The notes under the pieces are model-generated. The model did no database searches, was not told the origin of the DNA, and saw only the letters and a program-made list of their open reading frames with translations. Shown here one piece after another: positions 17,349 through 25,958 of a stretch of 41,963 bases of DNA. Position numbers and translations under genes: made by a program. Location of the stretch: NCBI GenBank assembly GCA_019694555.1, contig JAIBBS010000059.1, positions 1 to 41,963 on the forward strand, in the 5' to 3' direction. Source of the stretch: Nannocystaceae bacterium (lineage in GTDB: Bacteria; Myxococcota_A; Polyangia; Nannocystales; Nannocystaceae). How positions within the stretch are numbered: position 1 is the first letter of the stretch; the number at the start of each line of letters is the position of its first letter.

Positions 17349-18200
17349 GTGCACCGCTTCGCCCGCCACGCGGCCTGGAGCCTGTTCGCGGTGATGACGG
17401 GCGCCGCGGCCTGCGGCCCCGCGGGTGCAACCGCGGCCGCGCCGGCGCCCAGTGCCGGCACGGTGCCGCGGCCCGACGCGAGCGCGCGCCCGTCGACGAC
17501 GCCGACGCCGTCCGCGGTCGAACCCGAGACCACGGCGGTCGAGCCCGAGCCCGATCCGGCGCCCGTGTCCGCGTTCGCCCACGCGGATCTCGACCCCGAC
17601 AACGATCAGGAGCTGGGCCCGCCGCCGCCGATCGCCGACTGCGAGGCCAAGCTCGCGGCCAAGGGCGTTCGCTTCAAGAGCGCGCGCATCGGCGTCGGCC
17701 AGAAGGTGGACGGCGTGCCGATGTGCGGCGCCGAGCAGGTCGTGCGCTACAAACGCGGACCCGGCGACATCGAGTACAGCTCGTCGCCGCTGCTGACCTG
17801 CGGCATGGCGCTCGCGCTCGCCGACTTCGAGCTGGTCGCGCAGGAGGTCGCGCAGGCCGAGCTGGGCCGACGCATCGAGTCGATCGATCATCTGGGCACG
17901 TACAACTGCCGCAAGATGGCGCTGTACGATCTCGTCAGCGAGCACAGCTTCGCCAACGGCATCGACCTGCGCCGCTTCCACTTCGCGGGCGGCAAGACCG
18001 CCGACGTGCTGCGCGACTTCCGACCCGACGAGGACGAACCGCCCGAGGCCGGTCGGTTCCTGCGACGGCTGGCGAACCGCCTGTTCGACGATCAGGTGTT
18101 CTCGGTCGTCGTCACGCCGTACTTCGATCGCGCGCACCGCAATCACATCCACGTCGATCTCGCGCGCTATCGCGTCGACGGCAGCCGCCCGTCGCAGTAG
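17349..18200 (+). CDS. Extensin-like C-terminal domain lipoprotein
   Basis: GTG 17349 gives 283 residues with signal RHAAWSLFAVMTGAAAC (lipobox Cys22) and a Pro/Ala/Glu spacer to about 85. The C-terminal domain matches the bacterial extensin-like family, which shares the LAS-peptidase fold with VanY-type carboxypeptidases. It shows CEAKLAAKGVRF, SSPLLTCGMALALADFE, YNCRKMALYDL, SEHSFANGIDLRRF and the metal-type AHRNHIHVDL near the C-terminus. The His/Asp/HxH set needed for a zinc peptidase is present, so a peptidoglycan-directed activity is plausible but unproven. Three conserved cysteines probably form disulfides. Its stop TAG directly abuts the stop of the convergent hydrolase gene. In-frame ATG 17313 was rejected because it lies upstream of the promoter motif. 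Confidence 0.85.
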   Translation: MHRFARHAAWSLFAVMTGAAACGPAGATAAAPAPSAGTVPRPDASARPSTTPTPSAVEPETTAVEPEPDPAPVSAFAHADLDPDNDQELGPPPPIADCEAKLAAKGVRFKSARIGVGQKVDGVPMCGAEQVVRYKRGPGDIEYSSSPLLTCGMALALADFELVAQEVAQAELGRRIESIDHLGTYNCRKMALYDLVSEHSFANGIDLRRFHFAGGKTADVLRDFRPDEDEPPEAGRFLRRLANRLFDDQVFSVVVTPYFDRAHRNHIHVDLARYRVDGSRPSQ

Positions 18201-19424
18201 CTATCGTCGATCGTCGGGCAGCTCGAGGCCTCCGACGAAGTGGCGCGGCTGCTCGCCGTGGGGCACGCGCGTGGTGTGCACGTAGACACCGTCCACGGCG
18301 CGCATTTCGTCCTTCATCGCGTCGCACCACGCCTGGAAGTCCGGCCACGCGGTTGCGTCGGCCTCGAGCTCCGCGCAGCTGCGCCCCTGGTGCTTGCCGT
18401 GGCAGTGGCCCGCGAGCGTGGACCACTGCGCCGCCGCTTGCTCGAGCCGCGTGCACCACGGGTCGGACTTGCCGAACGGATCCGCGATGCCGCCCTTGGT
18501 CACGACGATCGAGACCTTCGCGTCCTGCTTGCCGGCCTGGATCGCCGCCCAGCACCCGTCGGCCCAGCCCTGGAAGCTCGCGTCGAGGAACAGGTACTCC
18601 GACACGGCCGCGGGCTCACCTGCGGCCTGGGCCACCGCCGCGATGTTGAACAGCGCGATGCCGCCGGCGCTGTGCCCCTCCGCGAGCACGCGTGCGGGCA
18701 GCTTGCTCTCGTGCACGCCGAAGCGCTCGCGCAGCAGCGTGCGGACCTCGTCGAGCAGCTGCGGGAACGAGTCGTGGTCGCGCTTGCGCTGCGCCGCATC
18801 GACGCCCGGCCGCATCCACACGCGGTCGTACTCCTTGTTCCACCAGCCGGTGTGCCCGGGGTCGGGGCGCTTGCCCGCGCTCACGGGATACACCAGCGCC
18901 ACGTTGGTGCCGCGCTGGGTCTGCAGCGCGGTCGCGGCGTCGAGGGTCTGCTGCAATCGATTCCACCCGACCCACGTCTTCTTCGGCAGCCCGGGCGCCT
19001 TGGCCTGCACGTGCTCGCTGTGCGTGCCATGGAAGTGCACGATGATCTCGAACGCCGCGTCGTCGCGCGCGCCGGGCGGGACGTACACCAACACCTCGCG
19101 ATCGCCGTTGCCGGCCATGCGCCCGACCCACACGCGACCGCCCTCGGGCAGCTGATCGACGAACGCGGCCAACCCCGGCTGCACGCCCGCCTCGACCTCG
19201 CGCACGCGCGCGCGCAGCCGCGAGGGTGCGTCGACCATCGCGGGCGCAGCCGCCGGTGCGGGCGACGGCGTCGCCGCGGCCGGCTGCACCGACGCGGGCG
19301 TGACCGCACCGCGGTCGAGGGCCGCATCGGACGGTGGAGCGGCCGCCGGTGCAGGCGAGCGGGGCTCGCACGCGAGCACGCACAGGGCCGTCAGCCCCGT
19401 CGCCAGTCGATCGACGCGGATCAC
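18201..19424 (-). CDS. Alpha/beta-hydrolase-like lipoprotein
   Basis: The 407-residue product has lipobox VLAC (Cys19) and a Pro/Ala spacer to about 65. The catalytic core shows VLVYVPPGA, the oxyanion-hole-like HFHGTHS (131-136), nucleophile elbow GHSAGG (Ser252 at 250-255), a candidate acid in FLDASFQGW (Asp281) and a candidate histidine in RVPHGE (His389). It resembles poly-hydroxybutyrate-depolymerase or esterase-like serine hydrolases. A Cys pair near the C-terminus (HCHGKHQGRSC) is unusual. GTG 19424 overlaps the TGA of the upstream histidine-kinase gene as GTGA, so translation is probably coupled. Periplasmic or outer-membrane esterase is the best guess; substrate unknown. Confidence 0.85.
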   Translation of the reverse strand: MIRVDRLATGLTALCVLACEPRSPAPAAAPPSDAALDRGAVTPASVQPAAATPSPAPAAAPAMVDAPSRLRARVREVEAGVQPGLAAFVDQLPEGGRVWVGRMAGNGDREVLVYVPPGARDDAAFEIIVHFHGTHSEHVQAKAPGLPKKTWVGWNRLQQTLDAATALQTQRGTNVALVYPVSAGKRPDPGHTGWWNKEYDRVWMRPGVDAAQRKRDHDSFPQLLDEVRTLLRERFGVHESKLPARVLAEGHSAGGIALFNIAAVAQAAGEPAAVSEYLFLDASFQGWADGCWAAIQAGKQDAKVSIVVTKGGIADPFGKSDPWCTRLEQAAAQWSTLAGHCHGKHQGRSCAELEADATAWPDFQAWCDAMKDEMRAVDGVYVHTTRVPHGEQPRHFVGGLELPDDRR

Positions 19425-20950
19425 GGGGCGCGCTTGCCGTCGAGCACGTCGCGAACGCGCTGCGCCAGCGCCTTGGGCGTGAACGGCTTGGGCAGCAGCT
19501 CGATCCCAGGCTCCAGCACGCCGTGGTGGACGATCGCGTCCTCGGAGTAGCCCGACATGAACAGTACCTTGAGCCCCGGCTGCACCCATTGCAAGCGGGT
19601 CGCGAGCTCGCGGCCGGAGATGCGTGGCATGACCACGTCGGTCAGCAGCAGGTCGATCGCGCCGTGCTGCTCGCGCAGCTGCAGCGCGACGTCGCCGTCG
19701 GGTGCCGCCAGCACGCGGTAGCCCAGGCCCGACAGCACCCGCACCACGATCTCGCGCACCTGCGCGTCGTCCTCGACCACCAGCACGGTCTCGCGCCCGA
19801 CGATGGACGCCGCCGGCGCACCGCCCTCGCTGATCGCCAGCGGGGTCTCGCGGACACGCGGCAGGTAGATCTTGAAGGTCGAGCCGCGCCCGACCTCGCT
19901 GTACACCCAGATGTGACCGCCGGCCTGGCGCACGATGCCGTAGCACGTCGACAGCCCCAGGCCCGTGCCCCGACCGAAGGGCTTGGTGGTGAAGAAGGGC
20001 TCGAACAGCAGCGCCATCGTGGTCTCGTCCATGCCCGAGCCTTCGTCGGTCATCGCGAGCATCACGTAGTCGCCGGGTTCGACCTCGCCACCTTTGGCCA
20101 TGCGGTGGTTCTGGTCGAGCACGACGTTGCCGGTCTCGATGGTCAGGCGACCGCCGCGCGGCATCGCATCGCGGGCGTTCACCGCGAGGTTGACCAGCAC
20201 CTGTTCGAACGCGCCGGGATCGATGCGCACCGGCCACAGCGCGGCGCTGGGACGGAATTCGAGCTCGATGGTCTCGCCGACGATGCGCCCCAGCATCGTG
20301 ACCACGCGCGCGACCAGCTCGTCGAGCGACAGCACCTTGGGTGTGATCGGCTGCCGTCGCGAGAACGCGAGCAGCTGCTTGACCAGCTCACCGGCCCGCG
20401 ACGCCGCCCGCAACACCTCGGACAGATCCTCGCTGGCCTGCTTGTCCGACGCGACGCGCTCGGCCGCGAACCCGGCGAAGGTGGAGATCGCGGTCAAGAT
20501 GTTGTTGAAGTCGTGCGCGACGCCACCGGCCAGCCGCCCGATCGCCTCCATCTTCTGCGAGTGGCGCAGCTGCAGCTCCAGCGACTTGCGCACGCTGACG
20601 TCGAGCGTCAGCACCGAGATGCCGACCGCCACCGGCTGCACGCGCACCTCGAACCACTCGCGGGTGCCGTCGACGTGGGTGAACTCGTTCTCGAACTCGT
20701 CCGCGACGCGCTCACGCATGCACCGCGAGAGCCGGCCGAACAGCGGCGTGGCGTCGATGCCGGGGTAGACCTCCATCATCGTGCGCCCCAGCAGCGCCTC
20801 GGCGGGCTGCCGCCCCTGCCGGCAGACCTCGTCGTTGACGAAGAGGTAGCGCCAGTCGCTGCCGATGACCTGGAAGCCCTCGCGCATGTGTGCGAGGACC
20901 TGGCCGAGCGACTCGGCGTCGAGAATGCCCTTGGTCGGCGCTTCGCCCAT
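19421..20950 (-). CDS. Hybrid histidine kinase (PAS-HisKA-HATPase-REC)
   Basis: The 509-residue protein has a PAS-like sensor domain (about 12-122, GFQVIGSDWRYLFVNDE). A HisKA domain carries GGVAHDFNNIL (phosphoacceptor His146), and an ATPase domain carries the N-box NLAVNARDAM (254-263), DEGSGMD, FEPFFTTK and GTGLGLSTCYGIV. A C-terminal receiver (about 386-506) has the acidic cluster EDD at 393-395, phosphoacceptor Asp438 (LLLTDVVMP), Ser466 and Lys488. There are no transmembrane segments, so it is a cytoplasmic sensor. The C-terminal receiver implies either a phosphorelay or self-modulation, and no separate output regulator is adjacent. It is coupled by a 4-base overlap to the hydrolase lipoprotein and follows the aldolase gene after 134 bases. 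ATG 20950 is used; a GTG directly upstream at 20953 is possible. Confidence 0.95.
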   Translation of the reverse strand: MGEAPTKGILDAESLGQVLAHMREGFQVIGSDWRYLFVNDEVCRQGRQPAEALLGRTMMEVYPGIDATPLFGRLSRCMRERVADEFENEFTHVDGTREWFEVRVQPVAVGISVLTLDVSVRKSLELQLRHSQKMEAIGRLAGGVAHDFNNILTAISTFAGFAAERVASDKQASEDLSEVLRAASRAGELVKQLLAFSRRQPITPKVLSLDELVARVVTMLGRIVGETIELEFRPSAALWPVRIDPGAFEQVLVNLAVNARDAMPRGGRLTIETGNVVLDQNHRMAKGGEVEPGDYVMLAMTDEGSGMDETTMALLFEPFFTTKPFGRGTGLGLSTCYGIVRQAGGHIWVYSEVGRGSTFKIYLPRVRETPLAISEGGAPAASIVGRETVLVVEDDAQVREIVVRVLSGLGYRVLAAPDGDVALQLREQHGAIDLLLTDVVMPRISGRELATRLQWVQPGLKVLFMSGYSEDAIVHHGVLEPGIELLPKPFTPKALAQRVRDVLDGKRAP

Positions 20951-20981
20951 CACGTCCGCGCACGTTCCCGCGCGGCCCCTG

Positions 20982-20990
20982 ACGCTATCA
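20982..20990 (-). promoter_or_regulatory. Extended -10 element TGA-TAGCGT
   Basis: Minus-strand hexamer 20982-20987 with TGA at 20988-20990. It lies 31 bases before the histidine-kinase ATG, so unlike most such elements here it would give a short leader of about 25 bases. It implies the kinase-hydrolase pair can be expressed without the upstream aldolase gene. Confidence 0.35.
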
Positions 20991-21084
20991 TGCGGCGTGA
21001 TGGCCGAATTCCCAGGGCCGGCGGCACTTCTGCGCGGCCCGAAGCGAGCCGCGCCGAGCCCCGGCGATCCCTTGAGGGACGCCC

Positions 21085-22155
21085 TCAGGCGATCGTGATC
21101 GAAGGATCGAGATAGACGTCCTGGATCAGGTGCAGCAAGGCCGCGCCCTCGGCCATCGGGCGCTGGAACGCCTTTCGGCCCGAGATCAGGCCGCTGCCGC
21201 CGGCGCGCTTGTTGATGACTGCGGTGCGGACGGCCTCGGCGCGATCGTTGCTCCCCGAGGCGCCGCCCGAGTTGATGAGGCCGATGCGGCCCATGTAGCC
21301 GCTGGCCACCTGGTAGCGGCACAGATCGATGGGGTGGTCGGTCGACAGCTCGCTGTAGATGCGCTTGTCGTGCTTGCCGTAGCTCGAGTCACCGCTGTCG
21401 AGCGCGAGGTAGCCACCGTTGTTCTCGGGCAGCTTCTGCTTGACGATGTCGGCCTCGATCGTCACGCCCAGGTGGTTGGCCTGGCCGGTCAGGTCTGCGC
21501 TGACGTGATAGTCCTTGTCGCGCTTGAACGCGGGGTTGCGGAGGTAGCACCACAGCACCGTGGCCATGCCGCGCTGGTGCGCGTGGGCGAACGCCTGCGC
21601 GACCTCGACGATCTGCCGCGTGCTCTCGGGCGAGCCGAAGTAGATGGTCGCACCGACCGCGACCGCGCCCATCTCGTAGGCCTGGTCGATGGTGCCGAAC
21701 ATCACCTGATCGAAGCGGTTGGGATAGGTCATCAACTCGTTGTGGTTGATCTTCACCATCATCGGGATCTTGTGCGCGTACTTGCGCGCGACCAGACCCA
21801 GCACGCCGAAGGTCGACGCGACCGCGTTGCAGCCGCCCTCGATCGCCAGCTTCACGATGTTCTCGGGATCGAAGTAGGCGGGGTTCTTCGCGAACGATGC
21901 CCCGGCCGAGTGCTCGATGCCCTGGTCGACCGGCAGGATCGAGAGGTAGCCGGTGTTGGCGAGGCGACCGCTGCCGTACAGCCGCTGCAGGCTCGACATC
22001 ACGCGGTTGTTGCGATCGCTGGCGGCGAAGATGCGATCGACGAAATCCGGGCCCGGCAGGTGCAGCTGCTCGCGCGAGATGGTCTTGCAGGTGTGCTCGA
22101 GCAAGCCCGGTGCATCCTTGCCCAGCAGATCGACGAGGGTCTTGTTGATGGCCAC
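21085..22155 (-). CDS. fbaB: Class I fructose-bisphosphate aldolase, DhnA type
   Basis: This enzyme cleaves fructose 1,6-bisphosphate to dihydroxyacetone phosphate and glyceraldehyde 3-phosphate in glycolysis, or the reverse in gluconeogenesis, through a lysine Schiff base and without metal. The 356-residue product matches the E. coli FbaB sequence I recall across its whole length: [102 protein letters not shown] and a C-terminal DPSITIA. The Schiff-base lysine is expected in the ADIVKQK segment. GTG 22155 is supported by a -10-like element 6 bases upstream. It is upstream of and co-directional with the hybrid kinase, but the 134-base gap argues for separate units. Confidence 0.97.
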   Translation of the reverse strand: MAINKTLVDLLGKDAPGLLEHTCKTISREQLHLPGPDFVDRIFAASDRNNRVMSSLQRLYGSGRLANTGYLSILPVDQGIEHSAGASFAKNPAYFDPENIVKLAIEGGCNAVASTFGVLGLVARKYAHKIPMMVKINHNELMTYPNRFDQVMFGTIDQAYEMGAVAVGATIYFGSPESTRQIVEVAQAFAHAHQRGMATVLWCYLRNPAFKRDKDYHVSADLTGQANHLGVTIEADIVKQKLPENNGGYLALDSGDSSYGKHDKRIYSELSTDHPIDLCRYQVASGYMGRIGLINSGGASGSNDRAEAVRTAVINKRAGGSGLISGRKAFQRPMAEGAALLHLIQDVYLDPSITIA

Positions 22156-22161
22156 GGGCGG

Positions 22162-22170
22162 AGCGTACAA
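22162..22170 (-). promoter_or_regulatory. -10-like element TTG-TACGCT before fbaB
   Basis: The hexamer (22162-22167) ends 6 bases before GTG 22155. The TG is shifted by one base relative to the TGN consensus, so the match is partial. A leaderless message is predicted. Confidence 0.38.
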
Positions 22171-22278
22171 CCGTTCGTCGCGGGCCACGCGTCGCGGCGC
22201 GCGTGTGCATCCGCAAGCGCCGGCGCAGCCGCGTGGGCACCGGTGACTTCGCGCACCGGGCTCGCGCGCGCGCGGCTC

Positions 22279-22287
22279 TGCTACTCT
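22279..22287 (+). promoter_or_regulatory. Extended -10 element TGC-TACTCT
   Basis: The hexamer (22282-22287) ends 5 bases before GTG 22293 and 8 bases before a second in-frame GTG at 22296. The usual spacing in this window would slightly favour the second. Confidence 0.45.
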
Positions 22288-22292
22288 GCCGC

Positions 22293-22964
22293 GTGGTGTC
22301 CACGGCGCGCGCGCTGCGGTGGCTGCGTCGGGCCGCATCCATCGGCGTGGGCGCGCTGATGGCCGCCTGCCACGCCCCCGCGACGCACGCTCCGCCGCCG
22401 TTGCAGCAGGCCCCGCCGCCCGCGACCGCGCTGCCGTCCGGACTCGCGCGCGTGGCCGCGGCGCCGCTGCGCGACGGCGCGCTGTGGCTGGCCCGCGACG
22501 CGGGGGGCACGGGTTCACTGTGGCTGGCGCGCGGCGGCGCGGTGCTGCCGGTGCGCTGCGAGCCGCTGCCCGGCGCCTGGGGCCTGCTGCTCGACGACGT
22601 CGACGGTGACGGCCGGCTCGACGCGATCGTGGCGCTGCACAAGCCGGCGAAGTTCGATCCCGTGCCGGCCAATCGCTTGCACGTGTACGGCTTCGACGGC
22701 GATCGCTGCGCGCCGCTGTGGCGGGGCACGCGGCTGGCCGGGCGCTTCGACGCGTTCGGATCGACCGAGGCCCGCGGCACGCTGCTGGTGCACGAGTGGC
22801 TCTCGCCCACGCGACATCGACTCGCGCGCTACCGCTGGCAGGACTTCGGGTTCGTCGTGACGCAGGTGGACTGGAGCGGCGAGGGTGAGCTGCCGGGCGA
22901 CCACGCGCAGGCACTGCAGCGGCTGATCCACGGCCCCGCGGGCAACCTGCGGGAATCGTCGTGA
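22293..22964 (+). CDS. Lipoprotein with FG-GAP-like segment
   Basis: The 223-residue product has a basic n-region ([10 protein letters not shown]), a hydrophobic core and lipobox LMAAC (Cys26), followed by a Pro/Ala/His linker. The body is beta-rich with one clear FG-GAP/VCBS-like calcium loop, [12 protein letters not shown] (about 102-113), and otherwise no recognised domain. One such unit is too few for a full beta-propeller, so the protein may be a degenerate or partial member of that class. GTG 22293 or 22296 is the start, placed by the promoter element. Its TGA overlaps an upstream candidate start (GTG 22961) of the DUF3160 gene, suggesting the two are co-transcribed. Confidence 0.75.
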   Translation: MVSTARALRWLRRAASIGVGALMAACHAPATHAPPPLQQAPPPATALPSGLARVAAAPLRDGALWLARDAGGTGSLWLARGGAVLPVRCEPLPGAWGLLLDDVDGDGRLDAIVALHKPAKFDPVPANRLHVYGFDGDRCAPLWRGTRLAGRFDAFGSTEARGTLLVHEWLSPTRHRLARYRWQDFGFVVTQVDWSGEGELPGDHAQALQRLIHGPAGNLRESS

Positions 22965-23011
22965 CGCGCTGGACGTCCGCGCGCCACGAAAGCGATGCTG
23001 CCGTCCGCGTC

Positions 23012-25327
23012 ATGACCGTTCGCCCGCGCACGACCTCGCCCTGGACCCCTTGGATCGCGCTCGCGCTGCTGGGCTCGTGCCGGCCCGATGCACCGGCGCC
23101 GCGTGAACCGACGCCACCGCAGCCGGTCGCGCCGGTGCCGGACGCCGGCCACACCGCCGCCGTGCCCACGTGGACCGCGTCGCTGCTGCCCAAGGACGCC
23201 GGCGGACCCACGCTCGATCACGTGGTCAACCTCGATCGCGTGCCCGGGCTCGACGCGCGCCAGCGCGAGCTGCTGGCGAAGCAGGGCTTCTTCGTCGCGC
23301 TGCAGCCGGGACCCAAGCCGGCGGACAGCGCCGCGGGTCAGCGCACGCGCGCACGCGCCAAGCACCTGTTCCAGGTCTACGAGCGCAACGACTACGTGCG
23401 CTTCCCCAGCTACGTCACGGTCGATCTCGCCATCGACCTCACGCACCAGTACTTCGACGTGGTGTTGCGTCGGCTCGAGCGCGAGCACCTCGTGCCCAAG
23501 CTGCGCACCGCGCTGCAGGAGCTGGTGAAGCAGACCGCGGCGCAGCAGCGGAGCGCGCGCGCGCCCGAGGCCCGCCGCGCCGCGCACGATGCCGCGTTGT
23601 GGTGGGCGGTCGCGCTGCGACTGCTCGAGCAGTCCGCGGCCGGCGACCGCCCCGACGAGATCGTCGCGCGCAATCCTTATCCGGAGATGGACGACGGCAG
23701 TGCACCGGTGCCACCGGCGACGCGGCCGCGACCGACCAAGCTGCCGCGCGAGCTCGAGCGCGAGGTCGCGTCGATCGTCGCGCGCGTGCACGCGGCCGCC
23801 GGCAAGGAGCGCTTCGAGGCCTGGGGACTCGAGCTCGATCTGAGCCAGGCCAAGCCGCGCTCGCACTACGCCGACGACGGCGTGTTGCAGCGGTACTTCC
23901 GCGCGATGACGTGGCTGGGGCTGAGCAGCTTCGCGATCGAGGGCACCGACGCGCGCCCCGATCTCGTGCTCGCGCTGGTCCACGGCTTCCAGGCCGCGCC
24001 GGCGGCGAGCAAGCCGATGAGCGAGGTGCTGACGTTGTCGAGCTTCATCGTCGGCGCACCGCCCACCGCGGGTCTGGCCGAGGCGCTGGCGAGCGCGCGC
24101 GCGGCCGCGCCGGCGGCCGCCGATGCGACGCTGCAGCAGTGGCTGTCTCCGGCGCTGCGCGAGCCGATCCTCGCGGCGTGGCGCAAGCTGCCCGCGCATC
24201 CCATCGGCAGCGATCGCGGCCCCGTGATCGAACCCGTGGGCAAGCGCGTGTTCGCGGACACGCAGGCGATGGCGGCGATGTTGCCGATCGTGCGCGACCT
24301 GCCGGAGACCGCCGGTGCCGATGTCCTGCGCATGATGGGTGCCGCGGGCGCCGCGGCGGTGCTGGGGGACGCGACCGCGTCGGAGATCGCAGCCGGGGAC
24401 CAGCCGGCGGTCGCCGCGGCGATCCTGCGCGGCCGCGCCGCGGCCAGCAGCGTGCGCACGCGCGACGACGCGTACCACCGCACCTTGGTCGCGCTGGACG
24501 CCGTACTGCATGCACAGCCGACGTGGTTCGAGCCCAAGGCCTGGCAGCTGCGCACGCTGCAGAGCTTCGCCGGCGGCTGGGCGCAGCTGCGCCACGACAC
24601 GTTGCTGTACGCGTACCAGATGGGTGCGGAGTGCGACGCACAGGAGCTGCCCTCGCCGCACGGCTGGGTCGAGCCGATGCCCGAGGTCTACGCCGCGCTG
24701 CGCGAGATGGTCGAGCGCTTCGCGTCGCAGCTCGAACGCGCCGGCATCCACGAGGCGCCGCCCGCCGACGACGAGGGCTACGGCTTTTCGCAGTTCGCGA
24801 CGCTGCACAACAAGACCGAGGCGATCGTCGGCCTGCTGCGCCAGCTCGAGACGCTGTCGAACAAGGAGCTGCGCGGCGAACGTTTCACCGACGACGAGCG
24901 TCGCGACATCGCCACCATCGGTGGGCTCGCCGAGCACGTGCTGCTCACGTTCGCGGACGCCTACGAGCTGGGCGAGGGCAACGACGACATGGCCGTGGTC
25001 GCCGACGTGTTCACCTGGCGCGACTCGGCGCTCGAGGTCGGCGTCGCGCACCCCGAGCTCATCTACGCCGTGATCCCCACGCCCGAGGGCTGGATGCTCG
25101 CGCGCGGTGCGGTGTTGGGCTATCGCGAGCTGCTGGTGCCCGCCAACGATCGGCTGACCGATCAACGCTGGCGCGAGCAGCTCGCGGCCTCGAAGGACTT
25201 CCTCGCCCGTCACGCACCGTCGTGGCTCGCACCGATCCGCGCCGACCCCGTGCCGGTGATCGAGCTGCCAGCCGACGGTCAGGCGCAGTCCCGCTGCGAG
25301 TACTTCGGCGGCGCGTTCGAGCTGTGA
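23012..25327 (+). CDS. DUF3160 domain lipoprotein
   Basis: This is a 771-residue protein whose N-terminus, [20 protein letters not shown], leads to a lipobox at GSC (Cys23). GTG 22961, overlapping the previous stop by 4 bases, is an alternative start that would place 17 residues before the signal. The rest follows the DUF3160 pattern: [20 protein letters not shown] near the start of the domain, [37 protein letters not shown], and later the [18 protein letters not shown] block and [20 protein letters not shown]. These are large, mostly helical exported proteins found in several phyla and uncharacterised. Its partner upstream is the small FG-GAP-like lipoprotein. It converges on the cytochrome gene with a 40-base gap. 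Confidence 0.88.
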   Translation: MTVRPRTTSPWTPWIALALLGSCRPDAPAPREPTPPQPVAPVPDAGHTAAVPTWTASLLPKDAGGPTLDHVVNLDRVPGLDARQRELLAKQGFFVALQPGPKPADSAAGQRTRARAKHLFQVYERNDYVRFPSYVTVDLAIDLTHQYFDVVLRRLEREHLVPKLRTALQELVKQTAAQQRSARAPEARRAAHDAALWWAVALRLLEQSAAGDRPDEIVARNPYPEMDDGSAPVPPATRPRPTKLPRELEREVASIVARVHAAAGKERFEAWGLELDLSQAKPRSHYADDGVLQRYFRAMTWLGLSSFAIEGTDARPDLVLALVHGFQAAPAASKPMSEVLTLSSFIVGAPPTAGLAEALASARAAAPAAADATLQQWLSPALREPILAAWRKLPAHPIGSDRGPVIEPVGKRVFADTQAMAAMLPIVRDLPETAGADVLRMMGAAGAAAVLGDATASEIAAGDQPAVAAAILRGRAAASSVRTRDDAYHRTLVALDAVLHAQPTWFEPKAWQLRTLQSFAGGWAQLRHDTLLYAYQMGAECDAQELPSPHGWVEPMPEVYAALREMVERFASQLERAGIHEAPPADDEGYGFSQFATLHNKTEAIVGLLRQLETLSNKELRGERFTDDERRDIATIGGLAEHVLLTFADAYELGEGNDDMAVVADVFTWRDSALEVGVAHPELIYAVIPTPEGWMLARGAVLGYRELLVPANDRLTDQRWREQLAASKDFLARHAPSWLAPIRADPVPVIELPADGQAQSRCEYFGGAFEL

Positions 25328-25367
25328 GGCCGCGAGCGCGAGGCGCCCGCGACCTGCCACGAGGGGA

Positions 25368-25757
25368 TCAGAACGTCTCGAGCACGTAGGCGACGACGTC
25401 CGCGACGTCCTGGTCGCTGCTGGTGCCCAGCTGCGGCGGCATCGCTTCCTGGCCGTTGAGGATCACGTTGCACAGCTCGCGATCCGACATGGTCGGGACC
25501 ACGTCCGAGAGGCGCTTGGTGTCGGCGGTGCCGGGGGTGTTGCCGTCCGCGCCGTGGCAGGTGGAGATGCCGCAGACGGAGGTGAACGTCGCCATGCCCG
25601 CGGCCGCGTCTCCGGTCAGCGCGAGCACGGCTTCGGTGCGCGCGTTGTCGGTACCGCCGCCGTCGTCGTCACCATCTTCGTCATCGCCGCCCTTGTCGCA
25701 TGCGGCCGCGACGGTGAGCATGAGGGTCGCCACTCGGAGAAAGCGCAGGTCGAACAT
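25368..25757 (-). CDS. Cytochrome c-like lipoprotein with CX4CH motif
   Basis: The 129-residue product has a signal FLRVATLMLTVAAAC (lipobox Cys20, then Asp at +2), an acidic Gly/Asp linker, and a mono-haem class I cytochrome-like domain. The haem motif reads SVCGISTCHGADG, that is C-x4-CH rather than the usual C-x2-CH. A methionine in EAMPPQLG (about 32 residues later) is the expected distal ligand. The helical C-terminus DQDVADVVAYVLETF fits the class I fold. It would be a membrane-tethered periplasmic electron carrier. Three in-frame ATGs exist (25781, 25766, 25757). The last is chosen because a TAGCAT element ends 7 bases before it. Confidence 0.8.
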   Translation of the reverse strand: MFDLRFLRVATLMLTVAAACDKGGDDEDGDDDGGGTDNARTEAVLALTGDAAAGMATFTSVCGISTCHGADGNTPGTADTKRLSDVVPTMSDRELCNVILNGQEAMPPQLGTSSDQDVADVVAYVLETF

Positions 25758-25764
25758 CGCGCGC

Positions 25765-25773
25765 ATGCTACCC
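25765..25773 (-). promoter_or_regulatory. -10-like element GGG-TAGCAT
   Basis: Minus-strand hexamer (25765-25770), 7 bases before ATG 25757. The TG extension is missing. It supports the shortest start of the cytochrome gene. Confidence 0.35.
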
Positions 25774-25911
25774 GGGCGCATCGGGATTGCAAGCGATCGG
25801 CCCGTGGGCGGACCCTCTCGTTGGCGCCGCTCGTGTCATCGGTGCACGGGCAGCCCGCGAACGCCCACGACGCGTCCGGGAAGCGGACTCGCGCAGCAAC
25901 GGTTGCGCCCG

Positions 25912-25920
25912 TGCTATCTA
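25912..25920 (+). promoter_or_regulatory. Extended -10-like element TGC-TATCTA
   Basis: This precedes the ABC operon. The hexamer lacks the final T of TANNNT but TGC-TA is intact. It lies 11 bases before an in-frame GTG at 25932 and 38 bases before ATG 25959, so the true start of the first ABC gene may be the GTG. Confidence 0.4.
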
Positions 25921-25958
25921 GGGTTCATCGAGTGCGAGACGACGCGAGTGTGCGTGGG

